The notes beneath the pieces are model-generated. The model made no database searches, was not told the DNA's origin, and saw only the letters and a list, made by a program, of their open reading frames with translations. From Intrasporangium sp. (GTDB lineage Bacteria; Actinomycetota; Actinomycetes; Actinomycetales; Dermatophilaceae), in contig NZ_JAKDLO010000012.1 in the NCBI RefSeq assembly GCF_030452765.1, forward strand, positions 1-43,842: a DNA stretch of 43,842 nucleotides, read 5' to 3'. Numbering within the stretch: the stretch's first letter is position 1; each line of letters opens with the position of its first letter. Made by a program: the position numbers and the translations under genes. This document shows, piece after piece, positions 1 through 13,057 of the stretch.

Positions 1-57
1 GACGAGGACGACGAGGACGACGAGGACGACGAGGACGACGAGGACGACGAGGACGAT
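1..57 (+). repeat. 9-bp tandem repeat (GACGAGGAC)n encoding Asp/Glu tract
   Basis: Direct reading of about six near-perfect copies. Confidence 0.9.
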
Positions 58-66
58 GAGAGATAG
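1..66 (+). CDS. C-terminal end of an upstream protein with acidic (DDE)n tail, truncated by window edge
   Basis: Frame 1 reads DEDDEDDEDDEDDEDDEDDER* with stop TAG at 64-66; next gene starts at 79. Confidence 0.55.
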   Translation, partial: DEDDEDDEDDEDDEDDEDDER

Positions 67-78
67 GGCGGTCAGCCG

Positions 79-1137
79 ATGAGACTCGGCCTCAACCTCG
101 GCTACTGGGGGCCCGGCAGCGCACCCACCGACCTCATCGAGAACGCCGCGCTGGCCGATAGGCTCGGCTTCGACAGCGTGTGGGCCGCCGAGGCGTACGG
201 CTCCGACGCGGTCACGGTCCTGTCGTGGGTGGGAGCGCGCACCGAGCGGGTCAAGCTCGGCAGCGCGGTACTGCAGATCCCCGCGCGAACACCCGCCATG
301 ACGGCGATGACGGCAGCAACCCTCGACACGCTCTCCGGCGGACGCTTCCAGCTCGGGCTCGGCGTCTCGGGGCCGCAGGTGAGCGAGGGCTGGCACGGTG
401 TACGGTTCGAGGCCCCGCTGGCCCGGACCAGGGAGTACGTGGAGGTCGTGCGGATGGTCCTGGCCCGTCAGACGGTCGAGCACTCGGGCCGGTTCTGGAG
501 CCTCCCGCTGCCGGACGGCCCAGGAAAGGCGCTGCGCCTGACCATCCGCGGGCACCGGGCCGATCTGCCGCTCTACCTCGCGGCGGTCGGTCCGAAGAAC
601 CTCCAGCTGACCGGCGAGATCGCCGACGGGTGGCTCGCCATCTTCTACAGCCCGGAACACTCGGGCGACCTGCTCGCCGCAGTCGAGAAGGGGCGGCGCG
701 CCTCCGGTCGCGCCGAGCCGACCGCGCCGATGTCCGGGTTCGACGTCGTCGCGACCGTGCCGGTCGTGCTCCACGACGACCTCGAGCGCGCGGCCGAGGC
801 CGTGCGGCCCTACTGCGCGCTGTACGTCGGCGGGATGGGCTCCCGGGAGAAGAACTTCTACAACCGGCTCGCCTGCCGGATGGGCTACGAGGAGCAGGCC
901 GCCCGCATCCAGGACCTCTTCCTGGCCGGCCGGCACCGGGAGGCAGCGGCCGCCGTCCCGTTCGAGTTCATCGACGAGACGGCGCTCATCGGCCCGGCCG
1001 ACCGGATCGCCTCACGGATCGGCCGCTACGCCGACGCCGGTGTCACGACGCTCGCGGTAGCGCCCCACGCACCCACCGGAGAGGGCCAGCGCGCCGTCCT
1101 GGCGGCGCTGGCCGAGATGGTGCCGGGCACCGACTAG
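79..1137 (+). CDS. LLM-class (luciferase-like) F420-dependent oxidoreductase
   Basis: 352 aa; N-terminal MRLGLNLGYWG, LADRLGFDSVWAAE, GVSGPQVSEGWHG typical of F420-dependent LLM family. Confidence 0.85.
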   Translation: MRLGLNLGYWGPGSAPTDLIENAALADRLGFDSVWAAEAYGSDAVTVLSWVGARTERVKLGSAVLQIPARTPAMTAMTAATLDTLSGGRFQLGLGVSGPQVSEGWHGVRFEAPLARTREYVEVVRMVLARQTVEHSGRFWSLPLPDGPGKALRLTIRGHRADLPLYLAAVGPKNLQLTGEIADGWLAIFYSPEHSGDLLAAVEKGRRASGRAEPTAPMSGFDVVATVPVVLHDDLERAAEAVRPYCALYVGGMGSREKNFYNRLACRMGYEEQAARIQDLFLAGRHREAAAAVPFEFIDETALIGPADRIASRIGRYADAGVTTLAVAPHAPTGEGQRAVLAALAEMVPGTD

Positions 1138-1214
1138 GCTTCCCGACTGGCCCGTCCGCCGACCTGCGCCGTGGCCGCCTCCACGAGACCGACGACCGAT
1201 TGGGCGGAAGACGC

Positions 1215-2075
1215 GTGCCTGACCTCAGCTACCTCGATGCGATCATCCTCGGCGTCGTCGAGGGAGTGACGGAGTACCTGCCGGTCTCCTCGACCGGCCA
1301 CCTGACGATCACCGAGAAGCTGCTCGGGCTGCAGGTCGACGACCCGGCCGTCACGGCATACACCGCGATCATCCAGCTCGGTGCGATCCTCGCCACGCTC
1401 CTCTACTTCTGGCGCGACATCGTGCGGTTCGCGATGGCCTGGTTCCGTGGCCTGGCGCGGGAGCAGGCCCGGCGAGACCCCGACTACGGGCTCGCGTGGG
1501 CGGTCGTCATCGGGTCGATCCCCCTCGGCATCGTCGGGTTCCTCGCCAGGGACGTCATCGCGGGCCCCCTGCGCAGCCTCTGGGTCGTCGCCGCGGCCCT
1601 CGTCCTGTGGTCGGTCGTCATGGTGGTCGCCGAGCGGATGCACACGAGGCTCGACCGGCGCGGCGTGGTGCGCGGCGAGCACTCGGTGACCCCCCTCGAC
1701 GGACTCGTCATCGGCCTGGTCCAGTGCTTCTCGCTCGTGCCCGGCGTATCCAGGTCCGGCGCGACGATCTCGGCCGGTCTCGCCCGCGGCATCGACCGCG
1801 TCACCGCGACCCGGCTCAGCTTCTTCCTCGCCATCCCGGCGCTGACGGCCGCAGGCCTCTTCCAGGCGGTCGAGGAGCGCGCCCAGCTGACGAGCTTCGG
1901 TGTCGGCCAGATGCTCGTGGGCGTGGTCGTGGCCTTCGTCGTCGCCTACGCGTCGATCGCCTGGCTGCTCCGCTTCGTGGCGAGCAACAGTCTGCTCGCC
2001 TTCGTCTGGTACCGGGTCGTGCTCGGCGCGGTGCTCGTGCTTGCCCTGGCTGGCGGGTGGATGAGCGCGACCTGA
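1215..2075 (+). CDS. uppP: Undecaprenyl-diphosphate phosphatase (BacA/UppP)
   Basis: ILGVVEGVTEYLPVSSTGHL and PGVSRSGATI motifs; GTG start at 1215 inside longer ORF 180..2075. Confidence 0.95.
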   Translation: MPDLSYLDAIILGVVEGVTEYLPVSSTGHLTITEKLLGLQVDDPAVTAYTAIIQLGAILATLLYFWRDIVRFAMAWFRGLAREQARRDPDYGLAWAVVIGSIPLGIVGFLARDVIAGPLRSLWVVAAALVLWSVVMVVAERMHTRLDRRGVVRGEHSVTPLDGLVIGLVQCFSLVPGVSRSGATISAGLARGIDRVTATRLSFFLAIPALTAAGLFQAVEERAQLTSFGVGQMLVGVVVAFVVAYASIAWLLRFVASNSLLAFVWYRVVLGAVLVLALAGGWMSAT

Positions 2076-2097
2076 GCGGCCGCGCCCGCGCACCACT

Positions 2098-3099
2098 TCA
2101 GAGCCAGCCGGAGCGTTTGAACGCCCGGTAGAGAACGATGCAGATGGCGACCATGACGCCGAGCACGACGAAGTAGCCCGGGTAGAGCTCGTGACCGCCC
2201 ACCGTGACGTGCCAGCTCAGCTCGGGCATGAAGTCGAAGTTCATCCCGTAGATCCCGGCGATCATGGTCGGCACCGCGGCCATGGCGACCCAGGCCGAGA
2301 TCCGGCGCATGTCCTCGTTCTGCTTGACGGACACCCCGGCCAGGTGGGCACTGAGCATGTCGGTCAGCAGCCGGTCGTAGGCGTCGGTGTGGTCGACGAC
2401 CTGACGCAGATGGTCCATGACGTCCCGAAAGAGGTGGTGCAGGTCGGGCTCGAAGGTCCGGCCGGCGCCGCGGCCCAGGAACTCCTCCAGCGCCTCGGCG
2501 AGGGGGCCGGCCGCCCGCCGGAACTCGAGCACCTCCCGCTTGAGCCGGTAGATGACGTTGGCGTCCCCTCCGGCGGAGCTGCCGAAGACGGCCTGCTCGA
2601 TCTGTTCGAGGTCGCGCCGCAACTCCTGGTCCACTCGTCGGTAGTTGTCGACGACCGAGTCGATGACCGCGTGCAGGACGCCGTTGGCATCGAAGCGCAA
2701 CCGGTCCGGGTCGCTCTCGAGCGCATGCCGCACCCCGGCCAGCGGGTTGCCCTCGCCGCGCCGTACCGTCACGACGAACCGGTTGCCGATGAAGAGCATC
2801 AGCTCGCCCGTCTCGATGTCGCTCGTCTCGTCGAGGTAGCGCAGGGTCTTGAGCACCACGAAGAGGGAGGACTCGTACTGCTCCAGCTTGGCGCGCTGGC
2901 GGCCCTTGACCGCGTCCTCGACGGCGAGCGGGTGCAGGTGCAGCTTGCGGTTGACGAGGGCGAACTCCTCTGCGGTCGGGTCCTTGAGCCCGATCCAGAG
3001 GAACCCGTCCTCACCGTGTTGCAGCCGGTCGAGCTCGTCACCGAGGTCGGTGCACGGATGCCGCTGCCCGTCCCGGTAGATGGCCTGGTCGACGATCAC
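2098..3099 (-). CDS. corA: CorA family magnesium/cobalt transporter
   Basis: 333 aa; C-terminal two TM segments with YGMNF motif. Confidence 0.9.
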   Translation of the reverse strand: MIVDQAIYRDGQRHPCTDLGDELDRLQHGEDGFLWIGLKDPTAEEFALVNRKLHLHPLAVEDAVKGRQRAKLEQYESSLFVVLKTLRYLDETSDIETGELMLFIGNRFVVTVRRGEGNPLAGVRHALESDPDRLRFDANGVLHAVIDSVVDNYRRVDQELRRDLEQIEQAVFGSSAGGDANVIYRLKREVLEFRRAAGPLAEALEEFLGRGAGRTFEPDLHHLFRDVMDHLRQVVDHTDAYDRLLTDMLSAHLAGVSVKQNEDMRRISAWVAMAAVPTMIAGIYGMNFDFMPELSWHVTVGGHELYPGYFVVLGVMVAICIVLYRAFKRSGWL

Positions 3100-3163
3100 C
3101 CCCCTACCTCACCACGTCCGGGCTGCTCGCGCGCGGCCCGGCGGCTGTGTCTACGCTGGCGAG

Positions 3164-3898
3164 GTGCCCACCGTCCTCTACGTCCGCCACGGACGCTCGA
3201 GCGCCAACACGGCCGGGACGCTCGCCGGCTGGATGCCCGGGGTGTTCCTCGACGAGGCCGGAGCGAGCCAGGCCGAGGCGGTCGGCAGACGGATCGCCGG
3301 TGCGGGTCTCACGGTGAGCCGGATCGTCAGCTCCCCCCTGGACCGGTGCGTCCAGACCGGGGACCGGATCGCCGCCGCCCTCGGACCGGTGCCGCGCAGC
3401 ATCCACGAGGGACTGGGGGAGTGCCGCTACGGCGCATGGACCGGTCGGGCCCTGGCGGAGCTCGCCCGGGACGAGTTGTGGAGGGTGGTACAGGACCGGC
3501 CGAGCGAGGCAGCGTTCCCGAGCTCCGCGGCATACCCTGGAGAGTCGCTGGTGCAGATGCAGTCGCGCGCGCTGCGTGCCGTCCGGGAGACCGACGATCA
3601 CGTCGCGAACGAGCATGGCCCCCACGCCGTCTGGGTCGCGATCTCGCACGGCGACGTCATCAAGTCCCTGCTCGCGCACGCCGTCGGAGCGCACCTCGAC
3701 GACTTCCAGCGCATCCAGGTCGACCCGGGGTCGGTCAGCGTCGTGCACTACACCAGCCGCCGGCCGATCGTCCTGAGGGTCAACGACACGGGCGGCGACC
3801 TGGGTGGGCTGCGGCCCGCGGAGGCAGCAGTGACCGCAGCCGGTGACGCCGTCGTCGGCGGTGGGGCCGGGAGCGTCGGGATAGGGTCGAATCCATGA
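3164..3898 (+). CDS. Histidine phosphatase (phosphoglycerate mutase-like, MSMEG_4193 family)
   Basis: YVRHGRSSAN motif, SSPLDRCVQT, VAISHGDVIKSLLAH; GTG start 3164. Confidence 0.88.
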   Translation: MPTVLYVRHGRSSANTAGTLAGWMPGVFLDEAGASQAEAVGRRIAGAGLTVSRIVSSPLDRCVQTGDRIAAALGPVPRSIHEGLGECRYGAWTGRALAELARDELWRVVQDRPSEAAFPSSAAYPGESLVQMQSRALRAVRETDDHVANEHGPHAVWVAISHGDVIKSLLAHAVGAHLDDFQRIQVDPGSVSVVHYTSRRPIVLRVNDTGGDLGGLRPAEAAVTAAGDAVVGGGAGSVGIGSNP

Positions 3899-4437
3899 CG
3901 CTGCACGACTTCGACCCGGCTCTGCGCTTCGTCGCAGGAACGGTCGGCCCGGTCGGCCAGCGGGCGTTCTACCTCCAGGCGACCGACGGCACGCAGCTGC
4001 TCACGGTGGGTCTCGAGAAGCAGCAGGTCGAGATCCTCGCCGACCGCATCAACGACGTGCTCGACCAGCTCGCACCGACCGAGGCAGCCGAGCCGGGAGC
4101 GCCCGGCGGCGCGACCGAGGACGCGGAGCCACTCGTGACGCCCTTCGACGAGGACTGGCGCGTCCAGACGCTGGCGCTCTCCTGGGACGACGAGCGCCAC
4201 CTGATGGTCATCGAGTGCCACGACCACGACCCGGACGACTTCCCGGAGGACGACGGCGCGGCAGCCGCCCTCGACCGCAACTCGCTGCGGGTGACACTGG
4301 CGCCGGCAGCCGCCCGCGCCTTCGCCCGCCGCGGTGCCGCCCTCGTCTCGGCCGGCCGGCCCCCGTGCCCCTTCTGCGGAGGGCCACTGGACCCTGAGGG
4401 CCACATCTGCCCGCGGGCCAATGGCTACAAGCGCTGA
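3895..4437 (+). CDS. DUF3090 family protein with C-terminal Cys cluster
   Basis: 180 aa; GQRAFYLQATDG, C-terminal CPFCGGPLDPEGHICPRANG; ATGA overlap with upstream gene. Confidence 0.85.
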   Translation: MTLHDFDPALRFVAGTVGPVGQRAFYLQATDGTQLLTVGLEKQQVEILADRINDVLDQLAPTEAAEPGAPGGATEDAEPLVTPFDEDWRVQTLALSWDDERHLMVIECHDHDPDDFPEDDGAAAALDRNSLRVTLAPAAARAFARRGAALVSAGRPPCPFCGGPLDPEGHICPRANGYKR

Positions 4438-5245
4438 GCCGGGCGACGCCCAGCCGACCAGGCCGGATGACCCGGACCTCACCGCAGACCTCGAGGTCGT
4501 CGGTCGGGTCGCCCAGTCGTCCAACCGGGCCCTGCTCTGCCGGCTCGCGGGCACCGGTCACCACGTGATCTACAAGCCCATCCGTGGCGAGCGGCCGCTC
4601 TGGGACTTCCCCGACGGTACGCTCGCCGGCCGTGAGGTCGCGGCCCACCTCGTGTCTCGGCTCGGGGGCTGGGATCTCGTACCGCCGACGATCCTCCGGG
4701 AGGGGCCGCTCGGGCCCGGCTCGGTCCAGCTGTGGATCGGGGATCCCTTCGACCCGGTCGACGACGAGACGGTTGTCAGCGTCGTGCCCGCAGGCCGGGT
4801 GCCTGCCGGGTGGCTCGAGGTGTTCGACGGGGAGACCACGACTGGTCAGCAGGTCGCGGTCGTGCACGTCGACCTGCCGGAGGTCCGCTCGCTCGCCGTG
4901 CTCGACGCGGTGCTCAACAACTCCGACCGCAAGGGCTCGCACTGCCTCCGCGACGACACCGGCCGGCTCTGGGCGATCGACCACGGCGTCTGCTTCCACA
5001 CCGAGCCGAAGCTGCGCACCGTCCTGTGGGGGTGGGCCGGCGAGCCCATCCCGGACGGCGACCTGCAGCGGCTGGCCCGCCTCGAGGACGCGCTGCACCT
5101 CGAGGCCCTGGCGACTGCGCTCGGGATCCTGCTGCCGGCCGATGACGTGCTCGCCCTCGGTCGGCGCACGCGCGGGCTGCTGCGCTCCCGGCGGCACCCA
5201 CAGCCCTCGGGTGGGTGGCCGTCGGTGCCCTGGCCGCCGCTCTGA
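4421..5245 (+). CDS. SCO1664 family protein (PI3K/HipA-like kinase fold suspected)
   Basis: VIYKPIRGERPLWDFPDGTLAGREVAA, LNNSDRKGSHCL, LWAIDHGVCFH; gene order phosphatase-DUF3090-SCO1664-mshC. Confidence 0.8.
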   Translation: MATSAEPGDAQPTRPDDPDLTADLEVVGRVAQSSNRALLCRLAGTGHHVIYKPIRGERPLWDFPDGTLAGREVAAHLVSRLGGWDLVPPTILREGPLGPGSVQLWIGDPFDPVDDETVVSVVPAGRVPAGWLEVFDGETTTGQQVAVVHVDLPEVRSLAVLDAVLNNSDRKGSHCLRDDTGRLWAIDHGVCFHTEPKLRTVLWGWAGEPIPDGDLQRLARLEDALHLEALATALGILLPADDVLALGRRTRGLLRSRRHPQPSGGWPSVPWPPL

Positions 5246-5273
5246 CCCGCTCCGGCCGGCCCCGGGCACGAGG

Positions 5274-5288
5274 CCCCGAGGCTCGGGG
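5274..5288 (+). terminator. Possible GC hairpin between SCO1664-family gene and mshC
   Basis: CCCCGA-GGC-TCGGGG, no T-tract. Confidence 0.25.
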
Positions 5289-5317
5289 GCGGGGGCAGTC
5301 CTGACCCCGCCGCCGGA

Positions 5318-5323
5318 TAGGCT
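5318..5323 (+). promoter_or_regulatory. Candidate -10 box TAGGCT, 6 nt before mshC GTG (leaderless)
   Basis: TAGGCT-N6-GTG(5330). Confidence 0.5.
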
Positions 5324-5329
5324 GCCGGG

Positions 5330-6586
5330 GTGAAGTCGTGGCCGTCGCCGAGCATCCCCAACCTCCCCGGGCGTGCTCCACGAGTCCTCGTCCGCGACAC
5401 GGCCACCGGATCACAGCTGCCTGCCGCGCAGGGCGACACCGCCACCGTCTACGTCTGTGGGATCACGCCCTACGACGCCACCCACATGGGCCATGCGGCC
5501 ACGTACGTCACGTTCGACCTGCTCGGCCGGGTGCTGCGCGACTCCGGCGTCGCGGTGTCCTTCGTGCAGAACATCACCGATATCGACGACCCGCTGCTCG
5601 AGCGGGCCGCGCGTGACGGCCTCGACTGGCGTGACCTCGCGGTCCGCGAGATCGACCTGTTCCGTGAGGACATGCAGGCCCTGGCCGTCATCGCCCCCGA
5701 CGCCTACCTGGGCGCCGTGGAATGCATCCCCGGCTTCATCGCCCCGATCGAGGCACTCGTCGCCCGGGGGGCGGCCTATCCGGTGGCAGCGTCGGACGCT
5801 CGGCTCGAGGGAGCCTGCGACTACTACTTCGACGTCACCAGCGACCCGACGTTCGGTTCCGTCGGCCACTACGACGACGCGACGATGCTCGCGCTCTCGG
5901 CCGAGCGCGGCGGGGACCCCGACCGGGCCGGCAAGCGTGGCCCACTGGACCCGCTGCTGTGGCGCGCAGCCCGGATCGGCGAGCCCGAGTGGGACGGCGC
6001 CTCGTTGGGGCCGGGGCGGCCGGGGTGGCACATCGAGTGCGCCTGCATCGCGATGGATCGGCTCGGCATCCCGATCGACGTGCAGGGCGGCGGGAGCGAC
6101 CTGATCTTCCCGCACCACGAGATGAGCGCCTCGCACGCGAAGGTCCTGGCGCAGGAGGAGACGTTCGCCCGCGCGTACGTGCACCAGGGCATGGTCGGGC
6201 TGGACGGAGAGAAGATGAGCAAGTCCAAGGGCAACCTCGTGCTCGTCTCGGCCCTTCGCCGCAGCGGAACCGACCCGATGGCGATCCGCCTCGCCCTGCT
6301 GGAGCACCACCACCTGGACGACTGGATGTGGACCGATGAGGTGCTCGAGCAGGGGGTCCAGCGCCTGCGGCGGTGGCGCGAGGCGCTGGCGGCCGGGCGC
6401 GGCCCGGACGCGGACCAGACGGTGCGCGAGATCCGGGTGGCCCTGGCCGAGGATCTCGACAGCCCACGGGCGCTGGCCGCGGTGGACCGGTGGGCCTGCC
6501 GGGCGCTGAGGGACGGTGGCACGGATCCGGACGCGTCCCGGTTGCTGCGCAGCGCGGTCGATGCGCTGCTCGGGATCCGGCTCTGA
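5330..6586 (+). CDS. mshC: Cysteine-1-D-myo-inosityl 2-amino-2-deoxy-alpha-D-glucopyranoside ligase
   Basis: [14 protein letters not shown] and EKMSKSKGN class I synthetase-like motifs; 418 aa. Confidence 0.95.
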   Translation: MKSWPSPSIPNLPGRAPRVLVRDTATGSQLPAAQGDTATVYVCGITPYDATHMGHAATYVTFDLLGRVLRDSGVAVSFVQNITDIDDPLLERAARDGLDWRDLAVREIDLFREDMQALAVIAPDAYLGAVECIPGFIAPIEALVARGAAYPVAASDARLEGACDYYFDVTSDPTFGSVGHYDDATMLALSAERGGDPDRAGKRGPLDPLLWRAARIGEPEWDGASLGPGRPGWHIECACIAMDRLGIPIDVQGGGSDLIFPHHEMSASHAKVLAQEETFARAYVHQGMVGLDGEKMSKSKGNLVLVSALRRSGTDPMAIRLALLEHHHLDDWMWTDEVLEQGVQRLRRWREALAAGRGPDADQTVREIRVALAEDLDSPRALAAVDRWACRALRDGGTDPDASRLLRSAVDALLGIRL

Positions 6587-6616
6587 CCCGGACGCGTTCC
6601 TGGGAACGGGCCGCGG

Positions 6617-8194
6617 TCAGGTCGCCGACCCGGCCGCCAGCACGTCGAGCAGGGCTGTCCCATCAGGCGCACCCAGTCCGGTACACGGGTCCCAGCCGGG
6701 CCCTGCGTGGTATGCCCCGTTCGTGCCGCTCGTGATGTCGCGGAAGCCGGGCTGGGCCATCCCCGGCCGGACCCCCTCGTACAGCCGTGCGGCGACGAGC
6801 CCGAGCGGGCGATCAAGCGACTGGGCCAGGCGGCATACCAAGGCCGCCCACAAGGGCGCGACCGCGCTCGTCCCTCCGTAGACGGCATCGGTTCCGTCGA
6901 TGTAGACCCGATACCCCGTGGCAGGGTCGGCGTCGCCGGCGACGTCGGGGACCCCGCGGCCGTGGACCGACGACGCGGCCTGCGCACCGTCCTGCCAGCC
7001 GGGCTGCGGGAAGGTGTCGCTGGTTCCGCCCCCCGTCGCGCCCCGGCCTGGACCGTCGTTCCACACGGTCTCGCTCGTCACGGCGCCGGTCGCCGGGTCT
7101 GCGACCAGGCTGGTCCCACCGCACGCCAGGACGTGCGGGCTCGAGGCCGGGAAGTCGACGTGCACCCCCGTGCCGGCCGTGTTGTCGGCGCTGCCGTGGT
7201 CACCCGCAGCGGCGGTGACGGTGATGCCCAGCGCCGCCGCATCGGCGAAGGCATCGTCCATCGCGGCTCGGGCCTGTGGCGTCCACTGGTCCTCACCCTG
7301 CCCCCAGCTGATGCTCATCGCCGTGGGCGCAGGAGTTGCGCGGGCCGCGGTGCTCACGGCATCGAGGAAGCCCGCGTCGGTGTTCGGAGCGAAGTAGACC
7401 ACCAGCGAGGCCCGCGCAGCGATGGCCCCGGCCACCTCGATGTCGAGCACGACCTCGCCGTCGGCGCTGTTCGGGTCCCCGCTGGGCGCGTTCGTCGCTC
7501 CGTCGACCCCGACAGCCGTCACCTGAGGCATCGGCGTGGCGAGCCCGTCGAAGTAGTGCGCGAGGTCGCTGACCCGGTAGCCCCCACCCAACTCGATGAT
7601 GGCCAGAGTCTGCGCGGACCCGTCGGTCCCGGATGGCATCCGGTAGATCCTCGCGAGATCGAGCGGCGTGTAGCTCGTCCCCGGGGCACTCGCCCTGGTA
7701 CCGGGCGAGACGGACATGCCGGGGCGGAACTGGGTCTGCGCCTGGGGCCGCGTGTCGAGACCGAGGACCGCCGTCAGGACACCGTCGAGCTCCGCCGGCA
7801 CGTTGATCGCCCCGGTGCGCATCCGGACCTGCCGGATAGTGCCCTCGTGCTCGACGTGGGCGCGCGTGAGGGTGGTGCCGAAGAGCGCCTCGAGGTCGGC
7901 GGTTGCGCCGGAGACCCGCATCCGGCGGGTTGCCCGGTCGGTGCCGATGACGGTGGCGCCCGCGCGAGTGACCGTGTCGGTCACGAGTGCGACGTCGGCC
8001 GGGTCTGCCCCGTATCTCGTCTCGAGCTCCTCGAGGGTCAGCCGTGCACTCCTCGCCGGGTCGGGCAGATCGGCACGTCGGCGCAGGACCAGCGTGACCT
8101 CCACCTGCTCGTCGCGGGCGATGCGGCCGAGCAGACGAGTCGACTCGGGCAGGGCGCGGGAACTGCCCGGAACCGGGATCCTGTCTCTGGGCAT
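6617..8194 (-). CDS. S53 family peptidase (sedolisin/kumamolisin-like) with propeptide
   Basis: 525 aa; propeptide VLGLDTRPQAQTQFRP, E/D dyad region DGEVVLDIEVAGA, AAGDHGSADN, YGGTSAVAPLWAAL; C-terminal FRDITSGTNG..GWDPCTGLG. Confidence 0.9.
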   Translation of the reverse strand: MPRDRIPVPGSSRALPESTRLLGRIARDEQVEVTLVLRRRADLPDPARSARLTLEELETRYGADPADVALVTDTVTRAGATVIGTDRATRRMRVSGATADLEALFGTTLTRAHVEHEGTIRQVRMRTGAINVPAELDGVLTAVLGLDTRPQAQTQFRPGMSVSPGTRASAPGTSYTPLDLARIYRMPSGTDGSAQTLAIIELGGGYRVSDLAHYFDGLATPMPQVTAVGVDGATNAPSGDPNSADGEVVLDIEVAGAIAARASLVVYFAPNTDAGFLDAVSTAARATPAPTAMSISWGQGEDQWTPQARAAMDDAFADAAALGITVTAAAGDHGSADNTAGTGVHVDFPASSPHVLACGGTSLVADPATGAVTSETVWNDGPGRGATGGGTSDTFPQPGWQDGAQAASSVHGRGVPDVAGDADPATGYRVYIDGTDAVYGGTSAVAPLWAALVCRLAQSLDRPLGLVAARLYEGVRPGMAQPGFRDITSGTNGAYHAGPGWDPCTGLGAPDGTALLDVLAAGSAT

Positions 8195-8206
8195 GTCTGG
8201 CTCCTT

Positions 8207-9058
8207 TCAGCGGCCCGCATCGTCGTCACGCCCGCGCAGGTACCGCTCGAACTCGCGCGCGATGGCGTCACCGCTGGCCTCGGGCAGGTCGGCGGTGTCC
8301 TGGGCTTCCTCGAGTGACTGGACGTACTCGGCGACCTCGTCCTCGGTGCGGGCCAGCTCGTCGACACCCCGCTCCCAGGCATGCGCGTCCTCCTCGAGGT
8401 CGCCGTGCGGCACCCGCATCCCGAGCAGCGACTCGACCCGCTTGAGCAGGCTCAGGGTTGCCTTCGGCGACGGCGGACCGCCGGCGTAGTGGGGCACGGC
8501 CGCCCACGCGGACAGCGAAGGGATCGCCAGCTCGCCCGCCATGTGGGTCAACACGCCGACGATCCCGGTCGGGCCCTCGTAGCGGCTCGCCTCGACGTCG
8601 AAGCGCTGCCGGACCGAGTCGTCCTCGGCTGTCGCGGTCACCGGGATCGGTCGGGTGTGCGGCACCTCGGCCAGGAGTGCGCCGATCGTGACGATCGCCT
8701 GCACCCCGAGCTGGTCGGCGAGCTCGAGCAGCTCGACGCAGAAGGCCCGCCACCGGGTGGACGGCTCGATGCCCTGCACGAGCACGACGTCGTGGTCGAA
8801 CCCGGTCTCGGTCGCCACCAGGATCCGTGTCGTCGGCCAGACCAGGACGCGCCGCCCGTCCTCGGTCACGACTCGCGGCCGGTTGACCTGGAAGTCGTAG
8901 TAGTCCTCGGGGTCGAATGCCGCGACGACCTCGGCATCCCATGACTCGGCGAGGTGGCGGACCGTGGCGGTGGCGGCCTCGCCGGCGTCGTTCCATCCCT
9001 CGAAGGCCGCGATCAGGATCGGGTCGTGCAGCTGCGGCAGCTCCTCGAAGTCGAGCAC
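8207..9058 (-). CDS. PAC2 family protein (proteasome assembly chaperone-like)
   Basis: LIAAFEGWNDAGEAATATVRHL, VLVQGIEPSTRWRAF, GELAIPSLSAWAAVPHY; GTG start with AAGGAG SD. Confidence 0.88.
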   Translation of the reverse strand: MLDFEELPQLHDPILIAAFEGWNDAGEAATATVRHLAESWDAEVVAAFDPEDYYDFQVNRPRVVTEDGRRVLVWPTTRILVATETGFDHDVVLVQGIEPSTRWRAFCVELLELADQLGVQAIVTIGALLAEVPHTRPIPVTATAEDDSVRQRFDVEASRYEGPTGIVGVLTHMAGELAIPSLSAWAAVPHYAGGPPSPKATLSLLKRVESLLGMRVPHGDLEEDAHAWERGVDELARTEDEVAEYVQSLEEAQDTADLPEASGDAIAREFERYLRGRDDDAGR

Positions 9059-9269
9059 CTGGTCTCCTTGACGGCGGTCGTGGCCGGCGCGTCGACCACG
9101 TCTCCAGCCTATGCCGGTCCGCACCGCTGAGCCGGGCGCGGCGGGCGTGTCACGTCCGAGTCGCCCACGCGGGTTCACGGTCGGCCACGGGCCCGCACGG
9201 GAGGTTTCGTAGAATCAGGCGTCCCCCCCGTCCTCACCCGCTGTGCCAGCAGCCCAGAGAGGAGCTCCG

Positions 9270-13055
<3,786 letters not shown>

Positions 13056-13057
13056 CC

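Noticed and set aside
2191-3846. 551-aa plus ORF antisense to corA
   Set aside because: corA on minus has the GMN motif and TM pattern; the plus ORF is a GC-bias by-product.
9059-9269. Cobalamin riboswitch upstream of metH
   Set aside because: Only about 50 nt follow a likely -10 (TAGAAT 9210-9215) and no B12-box-like conserved segment was recognised.
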